From assembly GCA_947561715.1 (NCBI GenBank), contig OX387201.1, positions 5,226,001-5,290,000 of the forward strand: a stretch of DNA of 64,000 bases, in the 5' to 3' direction. Each line of letters starts with the position of its first letter. The first letter of the stretch is position 1. The translations under genes and the position numbers were made by a program. Below are positions 22,411-34,160 of the stretch, piece by piece. Source of the DNA: Ascidia mentula (lineage: Eukaryota > Chordata > Ascidiacea > Phlebobranchia > Ascidiidae). Under the pieces are notes generated by a model that was given only the letters and a program-made list of their open reading frames with translations, ran no database searches and had not been told where the DNA came from.

Positions 22411-23594
22411 TTATTGTGCAGCTGCGCTGTATCGCATCTCCGAGTTCAGGAATTCTGTATCCTGCATAAAAGCAAAAAAAATCATTGTGTTAAAATGCGC
22501 AAAGCAGAGTAAGAAATGCGGAAAATTTCGAGACAAACACTTCTTGTTTTTCTTCCTTTCCCCAAACAACTCCCGCAACAGGGCCCAGTGGAGCGTAACC
22601 GCAAAACCCAGCCAAGCGAACACAGTGTGTAAATTCCAAGCGTCGCGTTTCACTAAGAACGAAGCAACTAACGCTCGCAAAAGCCTTGTTGTTCTATTTG
22701 GCGAGAAACACGCCATAAACGAATTTAACCGTTCGACTGATTTCTCAAAAACCCAAATTTGCATAATTTATGGTCATGACAAATATTCACATGACCAAGG
22801 AAATACGCCGTCGGCCTAATTGGTTCGCCTTTACCAATAATGATTACAATGATTTTAATGTGTGTCACTTGACATGCCATCAGATATGAAAAAGGCATTA
22901 AAAATAAACAACACAAAAAAGCTTTTAAACTTCAAACTTACTTCAAGCATGAAGAAGACAATCCCTGCAACTATGGCTGGCGGAATGGCGCACCACAGAA
23001 GAGCAAAGCTGAAGCCATAGGTGACGTCTTGTGGAGTTTCCTGTCCCATAAAGATACCAAGCGCGACGATGAAGACGCAAGCTGCGTTTTAAATGTTAGT
23101 TAGCATTGATATATCTGCGTTTCTGTACAAAAAATCGTGCATGCATTCTGTGCGTTCTTTTGACTTGACAAGGATACAGGAGTTCAGGCAATTACGCATT
23201 TAAACTAAACAACATGCGTTACTTACCTGAAAAAATAGAAAGAACGCCCCCCAAAATTGCCCTTCCCTTTCCGTGGTTGAAGAATCTTGCGAAGAGGATT
23301 ATCGCCGCAATGCTCAAGCAAATTATGCCGAGAATAATGAGAACTGCGCACCCCACGATCCATACTAGAAGACAAAATTTCACAAAAGTAAAGCTTACAT
23401 CCGGAAGCGCTTTACAAACCAAGGCAAAAAAACTCACGTAAAGTTTTTTTATTGGTTTGGTAATGGTTCAGCAGTGACATAGTGATGCGGTTATCCCATC
23501 CATCTGAAGCAACAGAAATAATGGAAAATATGAAAGATGCGAACAACGTGGCCGCAATGATAATGAGATGGCCTATTCTGTCTTCAGTATTCAT
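22411..23594 (-). CDS. Four-span membrane protein, claudin/PMP22-like
   Basis: Exons in reading order are 23594-23438, 23364-23227, 23081-22942 and 22461-22411, giving 161 residues. Four hydrophobic segments are clear: HLIIIAATLFASFIFSIISV, then a span beginning WIVGCAVLIILGIICL, then the segment around ACVFIVALGIFMG, and finally ALLWCAIPPAIVAGIVFFML. The order of short N-terminus, first loop of about 25 residues with a Trp, basic hairpin after span 2, and short cytoplasmic tail fits the claudin/PMP22/LHFPL/clarin clan. The full claudin W-GLW-C-C signature is absent and the first loop is much shorter than in claudins, so I cannot place it in one family. The stop codon lies inside an AATAAA (22415-22410 reversed). 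It is convergent with PRKAR2. Confidence 0.8.
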
Positions 23595-24744
23595 CTTGAT
23601 CTTTTGTTGTTACTTTCAAGCTTATTTACTCGACCTAAAACACACATCACAGCTTTAAAAATGTTCATCAAACACAGTAGAATTTTTAGCGCTACAACTA
23701 GTGAATACTTCGTTTATTTTAATGAAATTAAAGCAGCACAACAGGGAGCGGTTGTTATTTTTTTTTCCTGAACAGCTACTTTTCGGTGCAAAATATCTTT
23801 TACGTCACTATCTTGAAATTTGCGGTACTTCGTCAAGCTGCAACAACAACTTACAAAAAAACCTCGCTACCACACCCAGCAGTAAGTTACCTCCACTTGT
23901 TTTGCCACTTTTTACGGCTCGTCTGTTTCTCAAGCACGAAACCAGATCTGTTTCTTTTTTTTCTGGCGCTGATCTGCTTCGCCTGAAGGCACAAGACTCG
24001 ACGCAAAGTTCTTTTTCGCTGCTATGATAAATTAAATTGAGTTCTTTACGCATCGCCGGTTCTTCTGCCCCGAGGTGCATCATTTTGTGTGGAACGGCTG
24101 CAGCTGATAATAGAATTACAAAACCTACAATCAAAGGCGATCTATTATAAGCCTTTTTGCAACAACCGTTTTTATTGTTTTGGCGTACTGATTAAAAGGG
24201 AACAAGACTTACACAAAAATAAATAAGAATTTGCCTCAAGATCACTGATAAATTTTGAATTTATTTGAGTCTAATTGCATTTTTCCTGTAGTTTGTAGCA
24301 GAAAATGTTGCTGGTGCAAATCTCTTGTGATCTAATTCAGGCGGTTTCACAAACATACAGTAACAATATTTGTGTTTTTAAATATGTAAAATGTAAATTG
24401 GTTGTTGCTTGTTACCAAGGAAACAATATCTCAGTGAATAAATTTAATTCAATCTTGCGATTACATCACTTGTTCATTAACAATATCAGTTTATTAGAAA
24501 AAAATAAGCAAGATATGAATAAACAACAAAATAAAAAGGTAAAGTTAACAAAGACTGCCAACAAAACAAAGAGCAACGAGGATAATAAACACAGTGTCGC
24601 TACTGCCAAGGAATGTGTACAGAAAAGTATTGTGCACAACAAACTGCATGTTTTCCAGCCAATCACATTTTTTGAAGGACTTTGCCACATTTCAACCAAC
24701 CAGTGAACAGTCTTTTGCTAAAATAAATAAATGTGTTGATATGT
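23595..24744. other. Spacer between two minus-strand genes
   Basis: Upstream region of the claudin-like gene and 3' region of the SYCE2-like gene. AT-rich. Small open frames on both strands have no splice logic or domains. Confidence 0.4.
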
Positions 24745-25627
24745 TTATGTTTTGGTGGTAATATCTTTGAATAAAACAGATATTGCTGCTTTGAAGTCTG
24801 TCATTTCCCCTTCAAGGGCACATACACTTCCAAGGATGCTATATAAGTACTGCATCTGTAGTAAAACAATAATATTTTGAAGAAAAAAAATAATCTCTTT
24901 AAACATCAGGTACTAACTTTTACTTCAAGTTGTTTGTTTGTTTCTTCATATTGAGACATCAAATGCTGCTCAAGTTTATCACAAGTTTGTTCAACCTAAA
25001 CATGCAGCAAAATTTAAACCAAAAAATGATTGCTAAAGAATTCCCTTACCAGATCTGTCATCTTCTGTCTAAACTCTGCTGTCATTTGTTTGTCAGCTTC
25101 ACGTTTTTGTTCCAACTCATGCATAATTGTATGAACTTGGTGCATGGCCAGCTCCTGGGTACCTTGTCCACCTTCTGTAATGTACAATCAGCTTTTATTA
25201 TTAACACATAAGAGAATTACATACTTGTTTGCATAAACACTGGGCGGGAGCCATTTATTAAGAAATTAAGCTAAAGCATGTTTGCATTATTTGCAATAGT
25301 ATTTACTATGATTAAAAAGACCTACAAACGCAGCCAAAACGTGAGAAACCCAGGTAGGCTACCTGAACTGGACAAAGAGTTGGATGCATCGCCACTTCCA
25401 GCTTCACATTCAGAAGAACTTATCTGTTAACACATTTAGTATTCAACATGGTTGATTTATTTATACTGTGGTTATTGCGTACAATATACCCATAAAGGTA
25501 AATATGTGGAGTGAGATTGGAAAATCCGCTATTGGAAAGGTAATGACGATTGGGATTGTTTAAGTTAAGTCACGGAAACACTTACCTTCAGTACCGGTTT
25601 TTGCGGTGACTGCATACAAACTTCCAT
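24745..25627 (-). CDS. SYCE2-like small coiled-coil protein
   Basis: Exons in reading order are 25627-25586, 25423-25363, 25174-25050, 24995-24918 and 24855-24745, giving 138 residues. All phases match. The first 35 residues are Ser/Glu-rich. The rest is one long amphipathic helix containing IMHELEQKREADKQMTAEF, KLEQHLMSQYEETNKQLEVK and GEMTDFKAAISVLFKDI. Length, register and spacing resemble synaptonemal complex central element protein 2 (ERQKDHSLMSNF.., KLEERLYQIYD.., VYKDL at the end). SYCE2 joins the central element between paired meiotic chromosomes. Coiled coils converge easily, so the assignment is moderate and the coding call is stronger than the name. The gene is divergent from SRPRB with 553 bp between start codons, so they may share a promoter region. 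Confidence 0.65.
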
Positions 25628-26180
25628 GCTAGATAGTTTGTTAAATTGGCTACCAATAGAAAAATATATATGACCAGCTGAACATACAAATTATTGCATT
25701 TTTTGTGTACTTGTTTCGTCACAGAGACTTGTTGTCAAAGGAATATTTCAATTGTGGTTATTTCCCCGTATGATTTCTATTACAGCAGCATTTTTTTAAC
25801 TGGACCGAATTTGTTTGGTTTGATTTTATAGGTTTCATTTCCATTTTGTAACACGTAAAGTTGGCATATGGAACAATATGCGATTTAGATATCAAAATCT
25901 CTGATTTCTTGTTGTTCTAAAGCTGTATATTGATGTGTTTAAATTTTATATTTAAATTTCATCCGAAAGCCATTTTTTGAAGAAAATAGGTTGTATAGCT
26001 AACGTGTTTTTTCACAAATTTTTTACACTATATTTTGGGGGAATTTTAAGTGATAGTTTTAATTAAATAAAAGTATCATAGAAATCACGCAAAATATTCA
26101 TGTTGTCGTGGCGCAATTATTTTGCACTCATCGGATTAAAAGAACAGCTGTTTTCCAACACAAAACGTGAGGAATTGTGA
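25628..26180. promoter_or_regulatory. Divergent intergenic region, SYCE2-like gene and SRPRB
   Basis: The start codons of two head-to-head genes are only 553 bp apart, so promoters of both should lie here. No TATA box or known element stands out. The sequence is AT-rich throughout. Confidence 0.4.
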
Positions 26181-28321
26181 ATGGAAAGATCTTGTTGTGA
26201 TATTAGAATCGAGATGAACACTTCGTTAAAATACTACCAAGACCTTTTGCGATCTTTTGGCATCGACGACAATGCTTTCCCTGTGATCGTTGCCGTGGTT
26301 GTTATTATATTTAGTGCCGGTAATACTGTTAATAGTTACGAGATTTTAAATAACACAAATTTACCTGTTTGACTTTTTTGATGAATTTCTGCAGTTATTT
26401 GGAAACTGGTGTCCGGTGGAAAACGACGAAAATCCGAACTTCTTATTCTTGGAATTTCCAATTCTGGAAAGTCAAGACTGTTCTCTCATGTATGCTGCTT
26501 CTTTTTGCTTGGTCATGTCTTGACTAAGAATTTACTTATATATGTGAAATAAATTTCAATTAACCGCTGTATTTTCAGTTGGTCAATGGATCCACAAAGG
26601 ACACTCAAATTTCATTAAAAGAAAATGAAGCTCCATATATGCCTGATGAAAACAAGGTGGGCAATTTTTTAACATGCATTATGAGTGACATCCAGATTGG
26701 AAAGTTTGTTTTTTAGCGAGGAGGATTTATTTTCGGCGATCATTAATTGCGCAGACAATCGCAACGTTTTTTCGTATGTTAATGTATTAGCTCATTAATA
26801 TTGCGCGGATTATCGGTCAAATTTCGGAAAAATGGTTAAATCCTCTCGGGCACAACATTTTGCTAATCTGGCTACAGACACTTTTTATAACATTTTTTTC
26901 CAACTTGGACTGACATTAACCACTGCTATGTCAACGAAGACATAAGTTATCAAAAACTAATTAAGTGTAGTTTATGCTTTGTTTCTATAAAGTTATACCA
27001 ACATATAGTATCTTGAAAAATCAAAATAATAAACAATGTGTTGCTACTGTCAAGGTATTTTGTAAATCAAACTGTATGTTCTGCAGTCTATGTAGTTTTC
27101 GTAGTAAAATCTTTGAATAAAACATATATTGCTGTATATATGGTTGACACAAAGTTGTCCGAACACATAGCTTTTCAATTTATTTTGTTGTTTCCAGAAA
27201 ACTGTTCTATCATTAGTCGATGTACCAGGGCATGAATCAATCCGAAGTAGATTTTTTGATGACCACAAAAATAATGCACTGTAAGTGTTCTACAAATTAA
27301 TGGAAATTAGTGCTTGTTTGCTGTAAACCAGTGGTGGGCAAACTTGTTGACTTACAGGCCAGAAGTTATTATGTCCTTGACAGGCCACATGGATACAAAG
27401 TTGACAATGAATGCTTACACTACAGTTTATGAACCAACCTATTTATAGTAATTCACATTTAAAAATTACAACCAATAGCTGAAAAATAATGCTTTCAAAC
27501 TGCAAGTATGAATAGTGTTAAGTGGTATCATTTATTGCAAAGTTTGGTGGGTCAAATTGTCAACAATTACTTTATATTATTATTTTCAGGGGAATTCTGT
27601 ATGTGATTGACAGCGAGGCATTTCAAAAAACTATCAAGGATGTTGCTGAGTTTTTGTTTCAGATTATGACAGACAACATTGTCCATAAATCCCACCCCAA
27701 CCTTTGCATTGCATGCAACAAGCAAGGTAAAGTTATAAGCTCTTTTATGTGTTTTTTTCCCAATTTCCTTTTGTGTGTCATATGTAAAACAAACCTCTAA
27801 ATGTAGCTTTGGATTTTTGCAAAATTGTTTGCTGCTCTATTTCCTAAAACGTTTTTTTGTTGATAATCATGCTTTATCACAAATGCATTTAATTTACAGA
27901 CCTCTTGATGGCAAAATCAAAAAGAGTTATTCAAAACCAACTGGAAAAAGAATTGTATGTACCTGGTTCTAACAGTAATGTTATTTGATTTAAATTTACT
28001 TATTTTCCAACATCTGACAGAAACACAGTTCGAAAAACCCAATCAGCCGCACTCAGTAGCACCTCTGGTGGTGGCAACGACAATGTTTTTCTTGGTGACA
28101 AAGACAAAGATTTCCAATTTTCTCAGCTAATCAAATTTAAGGTATTTTTCACAAACCTAGTATATATTAATAAAAAGTTGTACTGTACACCCCATGCACA
28201 TCATAACTTTGCACATGTTGTCTTGATGCAGGTGCAGTTTATTGAGTGCAATGTAATGGAAAGCGAGGAACATAAAGTAAATGTTGATGAAGTTACAGCA
28301 TGGATTTCAAGCCTTGTTTAA
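26181..28321 (+). CDS. SRPRB: Signal recognition particle receptor subunit beta
   Basis: Exons: 26181-26319, 26395-26489, 26579-26656, 27198-27280, 27590-27726, 27900-27954, 28021-28141 and 28232-28321, giving 265 residues (human 271). One N-terminal membrane anchor (FPVIVAVVVIIFSAVIW, about 36-52) is followed by an Arf-like GTPase domain. Visible motifs are the P-loop GISNSGKS, the Switch II-type DVPGHE, and the base-specificity motif CNKQDL, split by the intron after 27726. The C-terminus has the typical FSQLIKFKVQFIECNV and ends in AWISSLV. It anchors the SRP receptor alpha subunit at the ER membrane and so helps dock ribosomes making secretory proteins. An in-frame ATG at 26214 is an alternative start. 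AATAAA is at 28593-28598. Confidence 0.95.
26692..26830. repeat. Dispersed repeat, copy 1 (in SRPRB intron 3)
   Basis: About 140 bp here closely matches 50289-50425. Shared words include CGGCGATCATT, the ATATTG..GCGGATTATCGGT stretch, and TATGTTAATG. The CG-rich words stand out against the AT-rich intron. Both copies read in the same orientation. Probably a short non-autonomous element. No clear terminal repeats found. Confidence 0.7.
27326..27405. repeat. hAT-like transposon end fragment
   Basis: CAGTGGTGGGCAAACTTGTT in SRPRB intron 4 looks like the terminal sequence of many hAT elements, and the bases after it (GGCC words) fit too. No matching opposite end or 8-bp target duplication was found, so this is a fragment at best. 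Confidence 0.35.
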
Positions 28322-30355
28322 GACAATTTAGGTGTCAGTAAAAGTGCAGTTTTTTAAAAAAAAAATGTTGGCGGAACCAAGTTGTCTTCCGGAAAAGTGC
28401 TTGTTTGAAGATGCAGTTTATTACCACTTTTAAAATGCAAAAACTTCTGTTTATAAACACTGCTTGTGAAATGAAGAACAATGGTGCCAAGTGCAAGTTC
28501 GTTGTGGTGGCTTTATTCCTGTCGTGGTGTTTAAAGGCAGCTGTTACCATTTGTGCCATTTGTTTTGTGGTGATTGTCATTTGAAGTGGAGTAATAAAAG
28601 AAAAAAGATTGGTATAAGACAGACATAAATAGCCGTGCCAGAAGGCCGGTCGACAATCAATATGTTGCGTAAGAACTCCCACGAGCTTTAATCCCCGCTC
28701 TGATTTTCGTTGTTATGCAACGCTTGGTGCAGACCGAATGTTGCAGCCTATACGGTATTGTCAGGTTTGAACCTCACCAGCAAACCGTTGTATCCGAATA
28801 AACAGTTTATTATCAGGCTATGGGAATAAATCCCAAGCCGGCGAATAGCTTGTAGAGTCTCAGTAATAATAGCAGTGTAACAGTAATACGATAGAACAAG
28901 TATAATCGAATGGAATCAAATAGAATGAATTTACAGGTACACCCTGGGCTTTAAAGCTCTCCATACTGAGAGCTAATTGGTCAATGATGTCACGTGATAT
29001 CACGAACCGCTCGAAGTAACATAATACAAGAACATAGGTGTGATGTGACATAAGCATAGGAGAACATTTTATGTGGTAAACAGGATGTTGAATGAATCAC
29101 TTTACTCGAGAATATTCGATGGCTCAATCATTTGGGTCACATTATGGGATTATGCAGTACATGTGCAAAGCTGCGCGCAAAACATTACGCAATTCAAGCA
29201 CTGGTTTCTGTGACGTATGATACAGTATAATTCTGGTCGAAAAAGTATTCGTCGAACGATTTAAAAAAAAACATGCTTTAGCAAGGCACAAGGATGTAGG
29301 TAGTTGTAGCGTGTGATATAGAAATGTTGTTTATGTAATAACTGAAAATGAGTATTTACGACGCAAGATTTAAAATCGAGCTTGAATCGTTGATTTCCCA
29401 GAACATCGATTTACGGTTAAAACAGAATAAATTCGTGAGTCGTTTTGCCTCCAACAATATTTGCACGATAAACGTGGATAAGCAAAAATAAATCGTGCTT
29501 TTGGTAAATGAAGGAATGCATGAAACCATATGTGGAACAGGATGTACAACACATCCCAAGCAAGAAAATATCCAACGAATACAGCCTCTACACTTAGGCA
29601 GAACCGCAGCAAATTTATTGTGGAATAAATTAAAACAGTCAATTTTCATCAGGCAGTGTTTATTTTTACGCACAGGAAGTGTTTATAATTACTCCCTAAC
29701 GCAAACAAGGAAATCATTAGTCAAGTCACCGAAAAGTTACTTGTTTGGTGGTCAAATTGGCTTCTAGTGCCTTGCGGGCTTAAAGTGCGGCACAGTGCAT
29801 TTTTTGACAGGCGACGCACTGGTCAGTTGAAGGTATTAAGTCTGTTCCAGCAGGTTGTAACTCTTGCTTGCAAATTTAAGTAAGATGGCGTTTTCTAATG
29901 TGGAAACGATAGTGTATTGGGTATTGATGTGTTGATGAATTTGGTCATTAGTACATATTCAATTAAGTATTGGACAACAACTGCATTGGGTTCCTAAACA
30001 TCATTCTGTACTTAAATATGGATGTGTTGGTATGTATTTGTATTTACTTTGCAGAAGCATGGTGGGATCAGCTAACAAACTGTTTTGTTACTCTTTATTT
30101 TCGAACTTCTATTTCAAACTGCTGTGACAAACAGCATTTTATACTTTCTCTTTACTTTGTTACGCCTGCATGTTGAAAGTTGGTATATGCCTTATAGTTT
30201 CTTTGATTTAATTTCTTGCGTTGTGGGTATTTCGTTTGCAACATTAACCATCTTTGTGCACTGAGTTTGCCTGTCATTATTTCTTTTGCATTTTGGTAGT
30301 GCCTGAAGTTTTTTAACTAACCCACTACATTGTGCTACATATAGCAGCTACGTTA
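28322..30355. other. SRPRB 3' UTR and spacer before the lipase gene
   Basis: The SRPRB 3' end is at the AATAAA at 28593-28598. The following 1.7 kb has mutually overlapping short open frames on both strands (for example 29356-29673 minus and 29495-29767 plus) with no domains. I see no gene in it. Confidence 0.4.
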
Positions 30356-32524
30356 ATGAAATACATAAAGGTTGCAAGCGCCATGTTTGGATCAGCTCTG
30401 CTCGTTGTTGCTGGCATAGTTATACACCAGTACGCCGGCGCAAGTTTTGCTAAAAGTGATCAAGGTCAGCCGTGGTTGTTGTGTTAAGTTACGAATTTAA
30501 ACAGCAAAGAGCGGTTCCGCTCCATTGGGCATAAACAATTTAGCAACAACTTAGTGTTTGGGTTTAAATTCTACTTAATAAACAGGCTACATTCTGTGTT
30601 AAATACAAAATCGATTTGTTTCACAAGGTTTTCAATTGATTTTGCTTACGCTTGTAGCCATTATCTACTAATAGGGAGATGAACCACATTACTGATAGGT
30701 AAACTCTGAACTTTTTCTAGTGGCCATGCGACGACCTGTAGTGTTCGTCCCGGGAGATGGGGGAAGCTTAATGGAGGCTGCTGTAAACCGGCCTGATCCA
30801 CCACGTGGCTGCTCGAACGACAACACATGGTTTAGAATTTGGCTGGATTTGACGGTTTGTATATAGTCGATATAGTCGAGTTGAAAATGTTCGGTCGGTG
30901 GAGCAAAAGCTACATCACATTACACTACAAAACTGACTACAAAACGTAAAAGAGTTGCTTGGTGTGTTAGATGCTTCTGCCCCACAAAATTAACTGCTAC
31001 GTGGAGAATATAATCATGGACTTTGACCCCGCGACCAACACAAGTAGCAACGTTCCGGGTGTTCGAACCAGAGTCCCAAATTTTGGGACAACTAAAGCAA
31101 TGGAGTACATCGACCCTGGCTGGATTGCGTTTTTATTCGGCAATGCAGGAGCATACGGAAAGGCATTAGCGAAAAGTAAGTGTTTCGGGCTTTCTCTGGC
31201 AAGATACTACAACTGTAAAAATGTCAACTGAAAATGTTTGTGCACTTTTAGGGCTAATTAAATCAGGTTACCAACGGGATGTTTCGGTCCGCGGTGCGCC
31301 GTATGACTTCAGAATTGCAATGTCCTCCAACCAAGAATACTTCAACAAGTAGGACCGCATTTTTGGGCATGTCTGTAGTTTACGCGTTAAAATAAACCCC
31401 ATACCCTTTATCAGCTTAAAAGCTCTGGTGGAGGACACTTACACAACCAATGGAAATAAGAAGGTGGCTATTATTTCCCACAGTCTTGGTGGTCTCTACG
31501 CAACATGGTTTCTTAATCACCAGACGCAGGCTTGGAAGGTAAAAAGTTCCACATGGTATTATAGTATATAATGAGTAAATGTAAAATGTAACTTCTGCCA
31601 CTCTTAATGTTTTGATATCGCAAGGAACTTTGTTTTAATTACGATCACGTGCTTGTTTAGGATCAGTACGTTGACACTTTCATTGCGATCGCAACCCCGT
31701 GGGGAGGGAGTAGTGATGTTCTACTTGCCCTTGTCTCCGGATATAGTTTTGGGATACCGTTCGTAAAACCTCTGGTGGCTCGAAAGCAGCAGAGAAGGTT
31801 CGAAACCAGTAAGTTGCTCCGTTGCCTAAAATTGTTTATTGATGTGACTTTTTAAAAAAAACTATATTGAGTGTCATTTTAAATTAGTTCAATGTGATGA
31901 ATGCGCTGTTTGCCTACTAACGTTTGTCTCAAGGTTAAATTATTGCACTATGGCACAAGTCAATAGTCAGTCTGCCATTGATATTTTTCAATTCTTTAAA
32001 AAATTGCATAAAGACTATCGAGTATGATTTTTATAACTCAGTGTATTGTTTTAGACTTTCTGCTGCTCCCACGCCCACAAGTTCCTCCACCTGAACAAGT
32101 CATTCTCTCCACCGACGAGCGGAGTTACACAACCTCCCCGGAAGACCTTACAGCAGTCCTAGAGCGAGCTGGCGTCCCAAACGCCGCCGCGTTGTTCAGA
32201 TACGTTCGAGAAGCCAACGAGGCCGATTTGGACGAACACGGACTTCCTCCACATCCAGGGGTCGACACGTTTTGCATTTACGGCACCCAAGTTAGCACAG
32301 AGGATATTCTCCATTACGAGGGAAAGACGTTTCCCGACGATCAGCCTTCGTTTACTAATACGGATGGCGACGGCACCGCTCCGCACCGTAGCCTCTCTGC
32401 TTGCAAAGGTTGGAATCTAGGTAACCCTGGTGGTGGCGTGATTGAACTTCCTGGAGTCGACCACACTGGGGCGCTAAAGGGCGATGCAGGAATTGAAGAA
32501 ATTGTCAAGATTTTGTTTCGATAA
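30356..32524 (+). CDS. PLA2G15: Lysosomal phospholipase A2 / LCAT-family lipase
   Basis: Exons: 30356-30464, 30721-30854, 30971-31175, 31252-31348, 31415-31538, 31661-31808 and 32055-32524, giving 428 residues (human 412). A hydrophobic N-terminus (about 8-26) should act as signal peptide or anchor. The alpha/beta-hydrolase core follows PLA2G15 closely: VFVPGDGGSLMEA, TWFRIWLDL, DVSVRGAPYDFR, YVDTFIAIATPWGG. The nucleophile is Ser205 in SHSLGG, where mammals have AHSMG. The acid is Asp376 or Asp378 in TDGDGT, and the base is His409 in PGVDHTGAL. The family transfers or releases acyl chains of phospholipids, in lysosomes for PLA2G15 and in plasma for LCAT. The match is better to PLA2G15, but a pre-split ancestor of both is possible. 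The last exon is single, 470 bp, and GC-rich relative to its introns. Confidence 0.9.
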
Positions 32525-33130
32525 ATTTTGGTTGACAAGCATTGAAATTGTTCTCTTGTTGTTATTGTTGTACTGTTATTTTAGCCGTTGTACATCTGAT
32601 ACCAACACTTAACAGTAAAACTCTAAAAGGTTGTTGTCATTTTTCATTGCATTGTTCCATAGTGAAGTACAACGATGGATGTACAACTTATCGTTATAAT
32701 GTGACTTAGATTTTGCTTTTTGATTGTTAATGATATGGGAAATACAACAAAGGTGTTTCTGACGGGCTATATTTTCAAAACTGATCTATGTCACTGTCAT
32801 GACCGACGTAGTAACACTGAAACAAAATTTGGTACAACAACACTACGTTGCTAGGCTTGAGAGCAGCAGTAAAATTTAGTTGACTCGACGGCTGTTTTAC
32901 GACCAAATGTTTGATTAATCTCAACAAAGGAGCCCATACAGCGCGTCCACAAATGCAGGTGTTAAGTCAATTTGCTTTATGTCACGGCCCGGATTTGTAC
33001 AGAGTTTACTAGGAAAGAGCAACACAGCAGGTTATTGTCATTGTGCTTATTGTGACACATACTCTGATTTTCCCTTTTCTCACTGAAGAAAAACCGAAGA
33101 AAAGTTTAGTACATTAGCAACTTAGGTTTA
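32525..33130. other. 3' UTR and spacer
   Basis: Lipase 3' UTR and upstream region of the next + strand gene. No canonical AATAAA is visible close to the lipase stop. Nothing else seen. Confidence 0.4.
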
Positions 33131-34160
33131 ATGGCAGTCAGTAACACGAGTGCTCAACAGAATGGATTAGGTCACGTCCACACACTTGCTGATGCAATTG
33201 CAGAAACCTGCGATCTTTTGATGTCAGCAACCACGGAAAAGAAACAATGGTCTATTTTAGACTTGGGTGCAGGTATGCAACTTAATACATTTTTCTTATA
33301 CTGATGATGTTGGGCTACTAAGAAATGACATGGGCATTTTAAGCCTTTTCTTTGTACCAAGTTCATTGACTTGATGCAGCAATTACTATTTATAGAAACC
33401 AATTCTGTTGCAAAGGCATTACGCGGGCGAGGATACAGCGGTGAAATGACAGCAGTGTACTTTACTCAAAATCAGCTGCACCTGAATCAACCAAACCAAC
33501 ACCAGTACAGGTGACTTCAAACCGTTTTAAATCGCGTAGCATGTTTCGACTAAAAACTTGGCGTGTCAAAATTAAAGTACTTTTTGCCGCGCATTATCAA
33601 AATTAGGCGAAATCAATAATTATTATGATAAAATATCTACATCGCTTATTTGTCCTTAAGCTTACATCTTCTTCTCAGTTGGTCAATAAACCACCCTGGG
33701 GCAGTTAAGCCTCTTCCCATAAGAGATGAATACTACGATCTTGTTGTTGCCTGCGAAAGGTGTTTCTCCAACGAAGCGAAAAATTTGAAAGCTACATCAC
33801 CAGCGAAATCTAAGGTAAAACACATTACTTATAAATCAGGGAAAGTAAAAAAAAGGAAAGCAAGTTTACCTTTGTATTTAGGCAGTATTCAAGCCGGAAG
33901 AAAAAGACCACAGGAATGATTGGTTTAAAACTGAAAGTGGTTGTACGTTCCTCTGCAATGAAGCCATGCGCGTTACGAGACAAGGCGGTTACTTTATGAT
34001 TGCACACAAGATTAACGACATTTCCGCAAAATGCTTCGATAAGATTGTGGACAACCTGACTAAAGACAAACAAATTGAAGAAATTGAAAGTCAACGTTTT
34101 TTCTCACAGAAGATTTTGCTTGATAAGGCGATGAAGATGAAAGTTGTCAAAAAGCTTTAG
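33131..34160 (+). CDS. Class I methyltransferase-like protein with degenerate SAM motif
   Basis: Exons: 33131-33272, 33396-33510, 33679-33814 and 33882-34160, giving 223 residues. The fold pattern is that of a Rossmann methyltransferase. A strand and turn, SILDLGAETN, stand where motif I should be, then a helix (SVAKALRGRGYSG), the second strand (EMTAVYFTQNQ), a strand EYYDLVVACE at the motif IV position, and VTRQGGYFMIAHK like the post-motif II RxxKPGG..I turn. It most resembles METTL27 (WBSCR27) and related proteins. The glycine-rich GxGxG loop is changed to GAETN and the acidic residue after strand 2 is replaced, so SAM binding is doubtful. The METTL27 N-terminus (YD..W...YD) is also missing. 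Enzyme activity should not be assumed. AATAAA lies at 34283-34288. Confidence 0.7.

Noticed and set aside
29356..29767. Overlapping open frames of about 90-105 codons on both strands
   Set aside because: They shadow each other in AT-rich spacer and show no domain or exon borders.
33273..33395. Box C/D snoRNA in a methyltransferase-gene intron
   Set aside because: TGATGATG is present, but no proper box C start and no CTGA box D at the right distance.
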